The notes: generated from the letters alone by a model not told the origin. A stretch of 64,000 bases of DNA from Neobacillus citreus (GCF_018343545.2 NZ_JAGYPE020000006.1:62759-126758), one strand, 5' to 3'. Shown: positions 8,651-16,910, counted from the stretch's first letter. Numbers and translations are program-made.

Positions 8651-9352
8651 ATGAAAGCAGTTTTTTTTGATTTAGATGATACCTTATATGACCAGTTGGA
8701 GCCTTTTCAGATCGCGTTTGATTGTGTATTTCCGGGTGTTAATGATTTTTCAATAGTAGATTTATTTACGAAAAGCAGAGAGTATAGTGATAGAGTCTTT
8801 GCCCAAACAGAGTCGGGGGAAATGACTTTAGCACAAATGCATCGATATAGGATGGTACATGCCTTTCATGATTTGGGCAGGAAAATTTCGGATGATGAGG
8901 CTGATGAATTTCAAAAGGTGTATAAGGAACACCAATATAAGATTTCTCTTATTCCGGAAATGAAAAGGATTCTGCAGTATTTATATAAGAAAAACATTCC
9001 CTTGTTTATTACGACAAATGGTCCGTCAGCCCATCAGCGTTCAAAAATCAACGCCTTGGAAATAGGGAACTGGATCCCGTCTGAACATATCTTTATTTCA
9101 AGTGAGATTGGGTTTGCTAAGCCGGACAAGGAATATTTCGATTATGTTAATGCCAAAACCAAAACTGGCAGCACTCATTCATATATGATTGGCGACTCAT
9201 TTGCGAATGATATCGCAGGAGCAGTGCAAGCCGAATGGAATGCGATTTGGGTGAATACAAAAAACCGGGCAAAGTCCCATCCTCATATCCAGCCCGAATA
9301 CGAAGTAAATACCTATCAACAGCTGGAGGACATGATCAGGCAACTATTTTAA
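8651..9352 (+). CDS. HAD-superfamily hydrolase
   Basis: About 233 residues with all four haloacid-dehalogenase motifs: I, FFDLDDTLYD at the N-terminus (nucleophile Asp7, acid Asp9); II, FITTNG; III, the lysine in GFAKPDKEYF; IV, GDSFANDI. An alpha-helical cap lies between motifs I and II (about 18-95), which suggests a small-molecule phosphatase such as a nucleotide or sugar phosphatase. ATG 8651 is preferred to the in-frame GTG at 8642 because GGAGTG lies 6 nt upstream. A TATAAT-like -10 occurs at 8610-8615. Monocistronic. Confidence 0.85.
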   Translation: MKAVFFDLDDTLYDQLEPFQIAFDCVFPGVNDFSIVDLFTKSREYSDRVFAQTESGEMTLAQMHRYRMVHAFHDLGRKISDDEADEFQKVYKEHQYKISLIPEMKRILQYLYKKNIPLFITTNGPSAHQRSKINALEIGNWIPSEHIFISSEIGFAKPDKEYFDYVNAKTKTGSTHSYMIGDSFANDIAGAVQAEWNAIWVNTKNRAKSHPHIQPEYEVNTYQQLEDMIRQLF

Positions 9353-9358
9353 GACAGA

Positions 9359-9405
9359 AAAAAGGGGTAAGCCTGGATTATTACGGCGAAACCCCTTTTT
9401 TTTTG
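9359..9405 (+). terminator. Possible terminator, long loop
   Basis: AAAAGGGGT and ACCCCTTTT arms separated by about 23 nt, ending in a run of T, just after the HAD gene. The large loop makes it weaker than the other terminators. Confidence 0.5.
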
Positions 9406-9445
9406 AAAAAGTCGTTCCTCTTCTCCAACTAAAGCTGGGGAAAAG

Positions 9446-9474
9446 TGAAGCATGAGAACCGTCCCCATGCCTCA
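9446..9474 (-). repeat. 29-bp element supplying a stop codon
   Basis: Intact copy whose last three bases TCA (9472-9474) are the TGA stop of the minus-strand gene. Confidence 0.9.
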
Positions 9475-9927
9475 CCCAAATTTAAAAAACCAGCGGTGGA
9501 AACGTTGAGCTACGTATAGGGTGGCGTAGACTGAAATCCAAGAGACGTACCATTCCCAGTGGATGTATTTTATTAGGTTGGTGAATTTTTCAAACAGGAT
9601 TTCTGAAATGATTAACACGGTTGTGATCGTAGCTGTGTAAAGGATACGTTTCCAAATACTTTTATGGACCGGATAATGCAAGACATAAAAAACACTAATG
9701 AGAGGATATACCCAAAACTCAAAGGTGAAACTTGTTCTGTTAACCGAAGCAAACTCCCGGACTGGGTATTCGATCCAATTTAACTCTGCCACGATAAGTC
9801 CTAAAGACCAAGTGATTAACTGCTGAAAAACAAAAATGACACTTGCTTCATTGAAACGTTTTTTAGGGATTAAGACCAATGAAAAGATGGTGATGGACCA
9901 GATGGAATAAAGAAATGTCACTTCCAT
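9472..9927 (-). CDS. CBO0543-family small integral membrane protein
   Basis: 151 residues, almost entirely hydrophobic, with about five predicted membrane spans. The FVFQQLITWSLGLIVAELNWIEYPVREF and SFTFEFWVYPLISVFY blocks resemble the CBO0543 family of spore-former membrane proteins of unknown function. It overlaps the upstream gene by 10 bp and is a diverged paralogue of it. A repeat provides its stop codon. Confidence 0.75.
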   Translation of the reverse strand: MEVTFLYSIWSITIFSLVLIPKKRFNEASVIFVFQQLITWSLGLIVAELNWIEYPVREFASVNRTSFTFEFWVYPLISVFYVLHYPVHKSIWKRILYTATITTVLIISEILFEKFTNLIKYIHWEWYVSWISVYATLYVAQRFHRWFFKFG

Positions 9928-10427
9928 TCTTCCGATCCTCCCACTTCATGATGAGCCTGGAGCTTTGTGGTTCCTGTAAGCCAGACGATATATTTTCTGC
10001 AGACCCAAAATTCAAATACAAAATTAAAAAAGAATCTAATTAGTTGCTGGGCATCGACCCTCATAATTCTAGTAAACGTCGCTAGTAAATACATATATAA
10101 AATAATGCCCCCGGTGAAAAGAACGTAGTGGAGAATTACTCTTAGTTTCCCGCCCTGGTCGGGATACCAGCGATGAAAGACAACGGCCACGGTCGGATAG
10201 AACATAAACTCCGAGGTAAAACTAATTTTGGTGGCTTTTTCAAATAGGCGAACTTCCGATGATAAGGCGCCAAAGGCTGTAAGGACAATGCCAAAAATCC
10301 AAGTTAATGACTGAAAAAAGAAAAAAACTGCCATATACTCCCGAATTCTTAGCCTCGGCACGACTATAAGCAAAGTGATAATAGAAACAATCCAAATCAT
10401 TGCGATAATAAAATAATCGAAGTTCAT
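9918..10427 (-). CDS. CBO0543-family small integral membrane protein
   Basis: 169 residues, about five membrane spans. FFFQSLTWIFGIVLTAFGALSSEVRLFEKATKISFTSEF aligns with the downstream gene, so the pair is a tandem duplication with strong divergence. It starts at ATG 10427 after GGAGG (AAGGAGGCAG). No catalytic motif is visible. Confidence 0.75.
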   Translation of the reverse strand: MNFDYFIIAMIWIVSIITLLIVVPRLRIREYMAVFFFFQSLTWIFGIVLTAFGALSSEVRLFEKATKISFTSEFMFYPTVAVVFHRWYPDQGGKLRVILHYVLFTGGIILYMYLLATFTRIMRVDAQQLIRFFFNFVFEFWVCRKYIVWLTGTTKLQAHHEVGGSEEWK

Positions 10428-10520
10428 ATACTGCCTCCTTATGGAGGTAGTATTTGGAGTTTATTGGATACAAATACTTTTGGGGTTTGTAAAAATTGTA
10501 AAAGACTTGGGGGAAATCAA

Positions 10521-10608
10521 GGGGACGGTTCTTTAAGGCTTTCGCCAGCGGAACCGTCCCCATCCTTCGTAGATAAAATTGATGCACGAGAACCGTCCCC
10601 ATGCCTCA
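10521..10608. repeat. Inverted core pair and one 29-bp element
   Basis: 10521-10561 is a hairpin made of GGGGACGGTTC and GGAACCGTCCCC around a 17-nt loop, i.e. two cores facing each other with arms lost. 10580-10608 is an intact minus copy whose TCA is the stop of the GGDEF gene. Confidence 0.85.
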
Positions 10609-11229
10609 CCCATGCTTAAGCGCCTTCATGCTGTACATGTTCTTATCAGCTAATTTCAATAGGTCGTCAAATGTTTTTCCTTCGCTGGGATATAGGGCTG
10701 CACCGATGGATACGCAGATTTCAACCTCAACAGGCGATACATCTTTTAGATTTTTATGGATCTTGTCCATCATTTCAGCCAAATTTTCCTTTTTCCTGGT
10801 TCCTGGGGTAATGATTAAAAATTCATCTCCACCCCACCGCGCGAGGATATCCTTTTCCTTTACACTTTTCTTTAATTGAGCAGCGATCGTCATTAAATAT
10901 TGATCACCGGCTTTATGGCCATAAACATCATTTATCACCTTAAAATCATTCACATCCAGCAGCAAAAGAGCAAAGTTTTGGCCCTTCTGTGTGGAAATAT
11001 ACTTTTCAACGAATCTTCGATTGTAAAGCGTCGTCAAGATATCCTTTTCTGAATAATAGATGGCAATATCATATTGTTTCCCGAACCACCATGCAAACGC
11101 AAGCATGATCGGCAATCCGATTATTTCAAACCAGCTTATATATCCATCCCTATAAAAATAAAAGCACATATATAAGGAATTAATGATGAAAACCATCAAG
11201 AACGTTACAACCCTGCCTTTTATCCCCAT
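10606..11229 (-). CDS. Membrane diguanylate cyclase (GGDEF)
   Basis: 207 residues: two membrane spans (about 8-26 and 34-50) followed by a GGDEF domain with the LTTLYNRR entry motif, the metal-binding LLDVNDFK, GHKAGDQYL, and an intact RWGGDEF signature (133-137). It should make c-di-GMP at the membrane. The product-inhibition I-site RxxD is replaced by KEKD, so feedback inhibition may be weak. There is no separate sensory domain beyond the membrane part. It lies 77 bp downstream of an HD-GYP gene on the same strand. Confidence 0.85.
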   Translation of the reverse strand: MGIKGRVVTFLMVFIINSLYMCFYFYRDGYISWFEIIGLPIMLAFAWWFGKQYDIAIYYSEKDILTTLYNRRFVEKYISTQKGQNFALLLLDVNDFKVINDVYGHKAGDQYLMTIAAQLKKSVKEKDILARWGGDEFLIITPGTRKKENLAEMMDKIHKNLKDVSPVEVEICVSIGAALYPSEGKTFDDLLKLADKNMYSMKALKHG

Positions 11230-11306
11230 AAGACCAACATCCTTTTTATCATTTTAAAAATGCCTTACCCCTTCGGAAAGTTTCATTTGGACTATTCTCA
11301 CGGTTT

Positions 11307-12293
11307 TTAAAGTGTGCTGGTGAAACGGCCCTTTTGTTTTTTGGCCAATATGCTGCCGATCGGAAAATGGTCGTTTCTCTTCATCATGATGTCTTCTTTT
11401 TTCCTTTGGAATAGGCTTAGAAAAGCATCCGCAATATCAGGGTCGAATTGCTTCCCTTTATTTTTTTCAATCTCTAGCAGCGCCAATTCCAGCGGCACCT
11501 CTGGACTGTAAACACGTTTTGAAATAATAGCATCAAAGGTATCTGCAACAGCGACAATCCGGGCGGTTAATGGGATCTCATCCCCTTTTAGTCCCTTGGG
11601 ATAGCCCTTTCCATCGAATCTTTCATGATGGTACAAAACGATGTCTATTATCCCCTTTTCATGAAACTCTTTCACGTGTTGAATCATTTCGCAGCCTATT
11701 ATAGGGTGTTTTTTTATAAAAGAAAATTCCTTCTCCGTTAATTTTCCTGGCTTTAAAAGGATGGATTCAGGGACCCCAATTTTTCCAATATCGTGAAGCA
11801 ATCCTCCTATTCTGACGGTTTCAATCATCTCATTCGACAATCTCAACTGCTTAGCAATTTTCACGGCATAATCCGAAACATTGTGGGAGTGTCCCGATGT
11901 ATAGGTATCCCTTGAATCTAATGCATTGGATAAAGCAGAGATTAATTCTAAATAATCATCCTTTATCTTCTGACTTTTTTTCATAAATCCAACCGAAATA
12001 TATAGAATGATAAGATAAGTAACTTCTAGGATCATGAATCTAAGTAACGTGTTAGACTGCAGGTCAAGCTGGAACCTGCTATAAACCACCAACGTGGTTA
12101 AGGTAACTAAGAATAAAGTGGACCGCCGATAATAGCCGATGCCTAAAAAAACGACAGCGAGGATAAAACCAATATATAAATTTTGCTCCCTAATTTTAAG
12201 TAAGTGAAAAAAGAGATTAATTGCCATGACAATAATAAAACCATAACGAAAAATAACAGGCTTATTTAACAGGTCATTTATCCTAAGCTGCAA
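11307..12293 (-). CDS. Membrane HD-GYP phosphodiesterase
   Basis: About 328 residues: four to five N-terminal membrane spans (about 1-110), then an HD-GYP domain (about 120-300) with HNVSDYAVKIA, the HD motif in GGLLHDIGKIGVP, KKHPIIG, and HHERFDGKGYPKGLKGDEIP. HD-GYP proteins hydrolyse c-di-GMP. TTG at 12293 is chosen because GGGGAG lies about 6 nt upstream; the open frame extends to 12314. Together with the GGDEF gene it forms a synthesis/degradation pair. Confidence 0.8.
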   Translation of the reverse strand: MQLRINDLLNKPVIFRYGFIIVMAINLFFHLLKIREQNLYIGFILAVVFLGIGYYRRSTLFLVTLTTLVVYSRFQLDLQSNTLLRFMILEVTYLIILYISVGFMKKSQKIKDDYLELISALSNALDSRDTYTSGHSHNVSDYAVKIAKQLRLSNEMIETVRIGGLLHDIGKIGVPESILLKPGKLTEKEFSFIKKHPIIGCEMIQHVKEFHEKGIIDIVLYHHERFDGKGYPKGLKGDEIPLTARIVAVADTFDAIISKRVYSPEVPLELALLEIEKNKGKQFDPDIADAFLSLFQRKKEDIMMKRNDHFPIGSILAKKQKGRFTSTL

Positions 12294-12391
12294 AAGAATC
12301 TCCCCCGAACACAACCTAAATCTATTACAATTTTACTATATCTATCATAAAAATAACTTTTTTCCAAATAGTGTTCAAAAATCAGACAAAA

Positions 12392-12541
12392 AGATGCATG
12401 GGGACGGTTCTCTTGCCTCACTTTAGCCAAAATCACCCATGGATGAAAAGATGCAAGGGAAGATGCATGGGGACGGTTCTTCTGCCTCATTCAATCCAAA
12501 ACCGTTCAGGATTGATGCACGAGAACCGTCCCCATGCCTCA
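12392..12541. repeat. Three 29-bp elements
   Basis: Copies lie at 12392-12420 (+), 12461-12489 (+) and 12513-12541 (-) in the 354-bp gap between the divergent HD-GYP and EamA genes. Apart from these the gap holds a TATACT (12605-12610) that may be the -10 of the EamA promoter. Confidence 0.9.
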
Positions 12542-12647
12542 AACCTAAAAATAGCCCCCATAAAATGACAAAAAAACTAAACTCCGCCATGTAAGCGTTT
12601 GATGTATACTAGAAGGAGTGTATTTTTAAAGTTTAGGAGAGTTTGCT

Positions 12648-13547
12648 ATGTGGTTTGTTTTTGCTGTTTTGGCAGCTGCTTGTTTTGGGCTGCGGGGGAT
12701 TCTTTATCATTGGACCTCGCAGCGGCCGATTGATCGTAATCTTATGCTGTTAGGCGTTTATATTTCTGGAACTGTTATCACACTAGCCAGCAATGTATTG
12801 TTCCAGCAGCCGTGGACTATTGAAGCATTGTTAGGTTTCTTTTTGGGGTTATTTTCGTTTATCGCAAATGCCTCGATGTATAAGGGTTATGCCGTCGGCA
12901 AGGCCTCGATTATCGCATTATTTACAGGACTTCCGCCGCTGGTAGTCGTGATTCTTGCTTACATCCTTTGGCGCGAAGCACTTTCAACGTGGCAGTTCAT
13001 TGCATTTTTCATCGTTTTGGTTGGTCTGCTTTTAATCAAATATTCACAGGATTTAAAGCTCAATCAATTAAAGGGGATTCAATGGGGAATCTTGACGATG
13101 CTGTTTTTCGGGTTTACCGACACAACCGTAAAACTCGCCACCTTGTCAGGCGCGTCAACGTTTCCTGCTTTAACGGTCATGTTTGCAACTGGTGCTGTCT
13201 TGTTCGGACTATCATGGGCACTCGGCAACGCCAAAGCAAACAAGGCCCGACATGAAGCCGCAGCTGCGGTTGAAACAGGGTTAACGGAGCGTGCTGGCAG
13301 CTGGACCGTGAAAAAAACACTCGGTGTTGGAATGGGAGTGGGGATTACAAATGCTCTAGGAATGATTTTAATCTTCCCTGCCTTCCGCGATGGGATTACC
13401 GGAATTGTCTCCGCCATCGTCGCCATGAACGTGGCCTTTGTCATTCTTTACGCCCGCTTCTACCTCAAAGAAGCCTGGAACAGACGCGAAGTCACCGGCC
13501 TCATCCTGGCCTTTATCGGCATCCTGATATTGCGCGTCGCCTCGTAG
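12648..13547 (+). CDS. EamA/DMT-superfamily transporter
   Basis: 299 residues with ten predicted membrane spans arranged as two similar five-helix halves, the drug/metabolite transporter fold (for example ASIIALFTGLPPLVVVILAYILWREAL and GIVSAIVAMNVAFVILYARFYLKEAWNRREVTGLILAFIGI). A charged loop at about 195-220 joins the halves. Substrate unknown; the family includes metabolite and amino-acid exporters. Start ATG follows TTTAGGAGAG. A repeat begins 3 bp after the stop. Confidence 0.85.
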   Translation: MWFVFAVLAAACFGLRGILYHWTSQRPIDRNLMLLGVYISGTVITLASNVLFQQPWTIEALLGFFLGLFSFIANASMYKGYAVGKASIIALFTGLPPLVVVILAYILWREALSTWQFIAFFIVLVGLLLIKYSQDLKLNQLKGIQWGILTMLFFGFTDTTVKLATLSGASTFPALTVMFATGAVLFGLSWALGNAKANKARHEAAAAVETGLTERAGSWTVKKTLGVGMGVGITNALGMILIFPAFRDGITGIVSAIVAMNVAFVILYARFYLKEAWNRREVTGLILAFIGILILRVAS

Positions 13548-13549
13548 GA

Positions 13550-13632
13550 TGATGCATGGGGACGGTTCTCATGCCTCATTTTGTTGATGCACAGGGACGC
13601 GTTTGATGCACAAGAACCGTCCCTATGCATCA
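13550..13632. repeat. 29-bp element, truncated copy, and inverted copy
   Basis: 13550-13578 (+, intact); 13585-13601 (+, left arm and half core only, TGATGCACAGGGACG); 13604-13632 (-, intact). The truncated copy looks like one element cut by the next. Confidence 0.85.
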
Positions 13633-13634
13633 AA

Positions 13635-13673
13635 AAAGCGGCCAATTTCATTTTAACTGAAATTGGCCGCTTT
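13635..13673. terminator. Strong bidirectional terminator
   Basis: A 16-bp perfect stem (AAAGCGGCCAATTTCA / TGAAATTGGCCGCTTT) with a 7-nt loop. The minus strand continues with a run of six T, so it mainly serves the small minus-strand gene at 13707. Confidence 0.9.
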
Positions 13674-13706
13674 ATTTATTTTTGCTCATTTATTTGTCTC
13701 CATTTT

Positions 13707-13844
13707 TTATTGATTGATCATGTTTTCTTCTGTTTGTTCCGGAAAATAGTCGGAAATACGGGTAAACAGGTAAGTGAGATATGATTGAAGTTCAAATCGG
13801 TCTTCTTTTAGAAAGTCGTCAAACGAAGTTTTACTTTTTTCCAC
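13707..13844 (-). CDS. Small 45-residue acidic protein, unknown
   Basis: GTG at 13844 preceded by AAGGGGAAG opens a 45-codon frame that begins MEKSKTSFDDFLKEDRF and ends EENMINQ, closed by TAA and followed within 35 bp by a strong terminator. The RBS, start, stop and terminator arrangement supports a real small gene. The composition is charged with aromatic residues in the middle (SYLTYLFTRISDYF), suggesting an amphipathic helical protein. Family not recognised. Confidence 0.6.
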   Translation of the reverse strand: MEKSKTSFDDFLKEDRFELQSYLTYLFTRISDYFPEQTEENMINQ

Positions 13845-14149
13845 GTCTCTTCCCCTTTCTTCGTCGTGATTTGGAAATCTAGACATACACCATATCTAAA
13901 TAAAAATAATTTTACCCTAAGATTTTAATTCTTGGTTAAATGCCTAGCCTTACAGTATCGGCCCCGCCCTACGCACAATACCATGATGGCCACACGCGCC
14001 ATCCACCTGTTCTTATTATAATTGAAAACGGTTTCATATTCAAAGATTATTATATTACAAGTTTTGACAAAGTGCTACAAACGAATGGGTAACCACCCAA
14101 CTAGCCGAAAATGTACGGTTTTTTATAAATCAGACTGCATAATAATTAG

Positions 14150-14233
14150 TGATGCGTGAGGACGGTTCTTCTGCATCATTCCCCATCCAAATTCAAAATA
14201 AAAATGATGCATGAGAACCGTCCCTACGCTTCA
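14150..14233. repeat. Two inverted 29-bp elements
   Basis: 14150-14178 (+) and 14205-14233 (-). The minus copy overlaps the 3' end of the small gene at 14224. Upstream, 13845-14149 is AT-rich and holds no gene I can support; it should contain the promoter of the 45-residue gene. Confidence 0.85.
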
Positions 14234-14385
14234 TATTCTTTAATTTGCTCTTTCAAGGCCAATATGTAGTTCATCATTGCGACTCTGACTATGGAAGGAT
14301 AGTAACGGTTATAAAGCTCTTGTTCACATTCTTCTAAATCCATCTTTTTAACTTCAATAATCTTGTTTAATTCTTCTACTGTCAT
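14224..14385 (-). CDS. Small 53-residue helical protein, unknown
   Basis: ATG at 14385 is preceded by GGTAGGGGTGG and opens a 53-codon frame (MTVEELNKIIEVKKMD ... KEQIKEYEA). The sequence is acidic and helical with an ELYNRYYPSIVRVAMMNYILALK middle. It has the size of Spo0E-like phosphatases but lacks their SQELD motif, so it is not one. The last two codons and the TAG stop fall in the arm and core of a 29-bp element. Confidence 0.6.
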   Translation of the reverse strand: MTVEELNKIIEVKKMDLEECEQELYNRYYPSIVRVAMMNYILALKEQIKEYEA

Positions 14386-14516
14386 TAATAGCCACCCCTA
14401 CCTTTTAAAATATCTCTATTTCTGCCAATCTCATAAACTTCCCCAAGATACTATATTTCAAGGATGGACATTTTTTTCATAGATTATACATACGTCTCGC
14501 CTTCTTACAAAAAAAC

Positions 14517-14569
14517 AAAAAAAGCTAACCACCTTGCTAGTTTCCTTTAGCAATAGAGGTTCGCTTTTT
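14517..14569. terminator. Imperfect long hairpin with T-runs on both sides
   Basis: Outer arms AAAAGCTAACC / GGTTCGCTTTT and inner arms TTGCTA / TAGCAA form a long stem flanked by poly-A and poly-T. It lies between the PadR gene (ending 14593) and the small gene, so probably acts as the PadR terminator. Confidence 0.65.
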
Positions 14570-14592
14570 CGAGAAATCCACTATACAAGTAT

Positions 14593-15228
14593 TCACCCTA
14601 AAATGAAGCACAAGAACCGTCCCTCTGTCCCAATTCCATATTGGAGAAGTTTTCCCGCGAAGGTCATAGATAGGAGGGGGATGTTTATTTTTTTGTTTTT
14701 GAGCAGGTTTAGGACCCATTGGCACCAGGCTTTTTCCTCTTGGGCAAGTCTGAATTTCCGGTGGAATAGGAGGTAGCGGCCAAAGTTTTTGGAATTGGTC
14801 TCCAGTTCTTGGGTCTCTTCTATTTTTTTGATTTTGCCGGAAAGTCTGGTGACAGATTCTTCTAATTTTGCCATCCGGTCATGGATTAATTTTATCGATT
14901 TTTCCTCATCGGCAACCCAGGAAGAATAGACCTTGATAAGAAATTCATCTCTATTCACGGGGTCAGACGGTGTTTTGACCATCCAGTTTTCTAACGCCTC
15001 TTTGCCCTTTTCTGTGATGGAAAAAATCTTTTTATTTGGCCTTCCCATTTGTTCGACAAATTCATGGACTAGAAGTCCCTTATCCTCCAACTTGGTTAGA
15101 AGCGGATAAATTTGACTATGTTTGGCCGGCCATATGGGATCTAAATAATTCACTAATTCGTATCCGGTACAAGGCTTTCTGCCGATAACACTAAGAATCG
15201 CATATCCCAGAGTATTGATAGCAATCAC
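14593..15228 (-). CDS. PadR-family transcriptional regulator
   Basis: 211 residues. The N-terminal winged helix (about 1-80: LGYAILSVIGRKPCTGYEL, HSQIYPLLTKLEDKGLL, GRPNKKIFSITEKGKEAL) is a typical PadR DNA-binding domain. The helical C-terminal part (about 90-185) resembles the Vir_act_alpha_C dimerisation domain. It starts at GTG 15228. The last dozen residues (GTEGRFLCFILG) are coded by a 29-bp element, so the native end was probably near LLQYGI. It is 75 bp from ureH on the same strand, so it may control ureH or only itself. Confidence 0.85.
   Translation of the reverse strand: MIAINTLGYAILSVIGRKPCTGYELVNYLDPIWPAKHSQIYPLLTKLEDKGLLVHEFVEQMGRPNKKIFSITEKGKEALENWMVKTPSDPVNRDEFLIKVYSSWVADEEKSIKLIHDRMAKLEESVTRLSGKIKKIEETQELETNSKNFGRYLLFHRKFRLAQEEKAWCQWVLNLLKNKKINIPLLSMTFAGKLLQYGIGTEGRFLCFILG
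14604..14632 (-). repeat. 29-bp element inside the end of the PadR reading frame
   Basis: TGAAGCACA arm and AGAACCGTCCC core; the distal arm is degenerate (CTGTCCC). It is translated as the PadR C-terminal tail. Confidence 0.85.
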
Positions 15229-15283
15229 CCCAATCTTTAAACCACGGCATCCAAATATCCTCTGTAAATGCTGCAGTTTACGG

Positions 15284-15299
15284 TGCTATAAGTATAGCA
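15284..15299. promoter_or_regulatory. Palindrome upstream of padR, candidate operator
   Basis: TGCTATA and TATAGCA are perfect 7-bp arms around AG in the 74-bp gap between ureH and padR. A second weaker inverted repeat (GTAAA ... TTTAC) lies at 15264-15281. PadR proteins bind palindromes in their own promoters; the assignment here is inference. Confidence 0.4.
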
Positions 15300-15302
15300 T
15301 TC

Positions 15303-16022
15303 TTATATCCAGAGGTGAAATAAACCTTCATTGACACCAATATTATACATATAGTATACACCAAAAACAGTACTAATGACACCGGTAAATAATCCTAAAG
15401 ACCCACTGATGCTCTTACGTTTCTTGCTTAACACAAAGGGAATTCCAATTATGGTCGTAAAGAAAAGCATGCCGATCACCGTTCCTAATCCAAATATGAG
15501 GATATAAACAGCGGCTTCTCCTACGCTTTTTACTGTACTCATGGTTAGCAGAATCATCGCTCCGCTCCCTGCAAGACCATGAACCAAACCGATTACCGTT
15601 GATCCTAAGTACGTCACCTTTTTATGCTTATGCTGGTGATTATGTTTGCCGCTATTTATATGAGAATGGACATGCTTATGCTCCTCAACATCATCATCAT
15701 GTTTATGAGAGTGTATATGGATATTTTTAAAAGAAATAATGGTTTTAATTCCAAGAAAAACAAGCATAATTCCGACTAAAAATTCTAAAGACATGGCCCA
15801 TTTCTCTGGTATTTCACCCTTCATCAAAATGACAATAATACCGACGATAAATAATGTGACAGTGTGGCCAATCCCCCAAAATACTCCAGCTAAAGAAGCC
15901 TGCCATAGCTTTTTGCTTTGGCTTGCAATGGTTGATACTGCAATCACATGATCGGGTTCAATGGCGTGCTTAATTCCCAAAATCAGGCCCAATGCCAGCA
16001 CAGACAATAACGTAGCATCCAT
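15303..16022 (-). CDS. ureH: UreH-type nickel transporter
   Basis: 239 residues, about six membrane spans. The nickel-binding HAIEPDH motif near residue 20 (H-x4-DH form) and a histidine-rich cytoplasmic loop (HIHSHKHDDD ... HNHQHKHKK, about 100-135) mark a NicO/UreH-type transporter that supplies Ni2+ for urease. Position after ureD matches the ureABCEFGDH order of thermophilic Bacillus. A terminator separates it from ureD, so expression is by read-through or an internal promoter. Confidence 0.9.
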   Translation of the reverse strand: MDATLLSVLALGLILGIKHAIEPDHVIAVSTIASQSKKLWQASLAGVFWGIGHTVTLFIVGIIVILMKGEIPEKWAMSLEFLVGIMLVFLGIKTIISFKNIHIHSHKHDDDVEEHKHVHSHINSGKHNHQHKHKKVTYLGSTVIGLVHGLAGSGAMILLTMSTVKSVGEAAVYILIFGLGTVIGMLFFTTIIGIPFVLSKKRKSISGSLGLFTGVISTVFGVYYMYNIGVNEGLFHLWI

Positions 16023-16045
16023 AAGATTTCTCCTCTACTTTCTAG

Positions 16046-16078
16046 TAAAAACCCAGCAATCCTAACAATTGCTGGGTT
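16046..16078 (-). terminator. Terminator after ureD
   Basis: On the minus strand AACCCAGCAAT and ATTGCTGGGTT form an 11-bp stem followed by TTTT. It ends the core urease operon before ureH. Confidence 0.85.
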
Positions 16079-16085
16079 ATGAACA

Positions 16086-16910
16086 TTAATATTTTCTTAA
16101 AAAACTTGGCTTCTTGTTAAACCATTCTTGACTTAGAATCGAATGTAAGTCAGAAAATACTTTTTCAACAGTTTGTGTGGTATTGGCTAATACCCGAACG
16201 GTAAACCCTGGAACAGAAAGCTGCGAGATCCCTAGTTTATATTCCTCTGGGTTGTGAGGTAAAGCCTGATATAACCGATCAAGCAGGTCAGGAGTTGTTT
16301 TTTCCTCTATCACGATCATTGATCCTAAATGCGAATAGCCCTCCATCAAACCGATCCCATCCATGTTTTGTGAAACTGGATTTAATTTAATATGATCAAA
16401 TACAACCAGCTCATCGTCCAAATAAATTTCATTGATAAGCTGAAGCAAATCATAGCTAAATCGATTTCCATCGGGCGACCATCCCGGGGTAATGATATCG
16501 GAGTAAAGAAGGGAACTCCCTTTTTCTATATAAAACACGTTTTTTTGTTTATAACGTGCATGTTGATAACCGATAAGCGGGTCCGGAATATACTCAAGAT
16601 AACTCCCTTCTTTTAAATGAAATTCAGCTTCCTGATAGGCATGCGAATGAGGTGTCTTATAAATTTTGGTTGCCGATTGTGTGGTTAAGGTTAATTGCGC
16701 CTGCTTCTCTAAAGAAATATTCATTTGATAGCGGTCGCCGTCTAAATAACCGCCGCCAGGATTTAAAATATAATAGCAGGCCTGGCCGGAATCATCATGA
16801 TAGACGGGACGCATGACTTTAAACGCCCCTTGGAAATAAACATCCTTCGCTATCGTCTTCCCGTTTTTTGCTTCCGCGCCTAAACGCAAAACTCCTGTCC
16901 AGTCCTCCAT
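16086..16910 (-). CDS. ureD: Urease accessory protein UreD
   Basis: 274 residues, the usual UreD length. Typical blocks are LNPGGGYLDGDRYQMNI, LTTQSATKIYKTP, and YLEYIPDPLIGYQHARY. UreD binds apo-urease and, with UreF and UreG, delivers nickel and CO2 to the active site. It follows ureG by 1 bp and is the last gene before the operon terminator. Confidence 0.95.
   Translation of the reverse strand: MEDWTGVLRLGAEAKNGKTIAKDVYFQGAFKVMRPVYHDDSGQACYYILNPGGGYLDGDRYQMNISLEKQAQLTLTTQSATKIYKTPHSHAYQEAEFHLKEGSYLEYIPDPLIGYQHARYKQKNVFYIEKGSSLLYSDIITPGWSPDGNRFSYDLLQLINEIYLDDELVVFDHIKLNPVSQNMDGIGLMEGYSHLGSMIVIEEKTTPDLLDRLYQALPHNPEEYKLGISQLSVPGFTVRVLANTTQTVEKVFSDLHSILSQEWFNKKPSFLRKY

Noticed and set aside
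12278..12568. Open frames rich in RPHAS / ENRPHAS / GDGS peptides at many places
   Set aside because: These are translations of the 29-bp elements (core and arm) in various frames and are not separate genes.
14224..14385. Spo0E-family phosphatase
   Set aside because: The size fits but the defining SQELD motif is absent.
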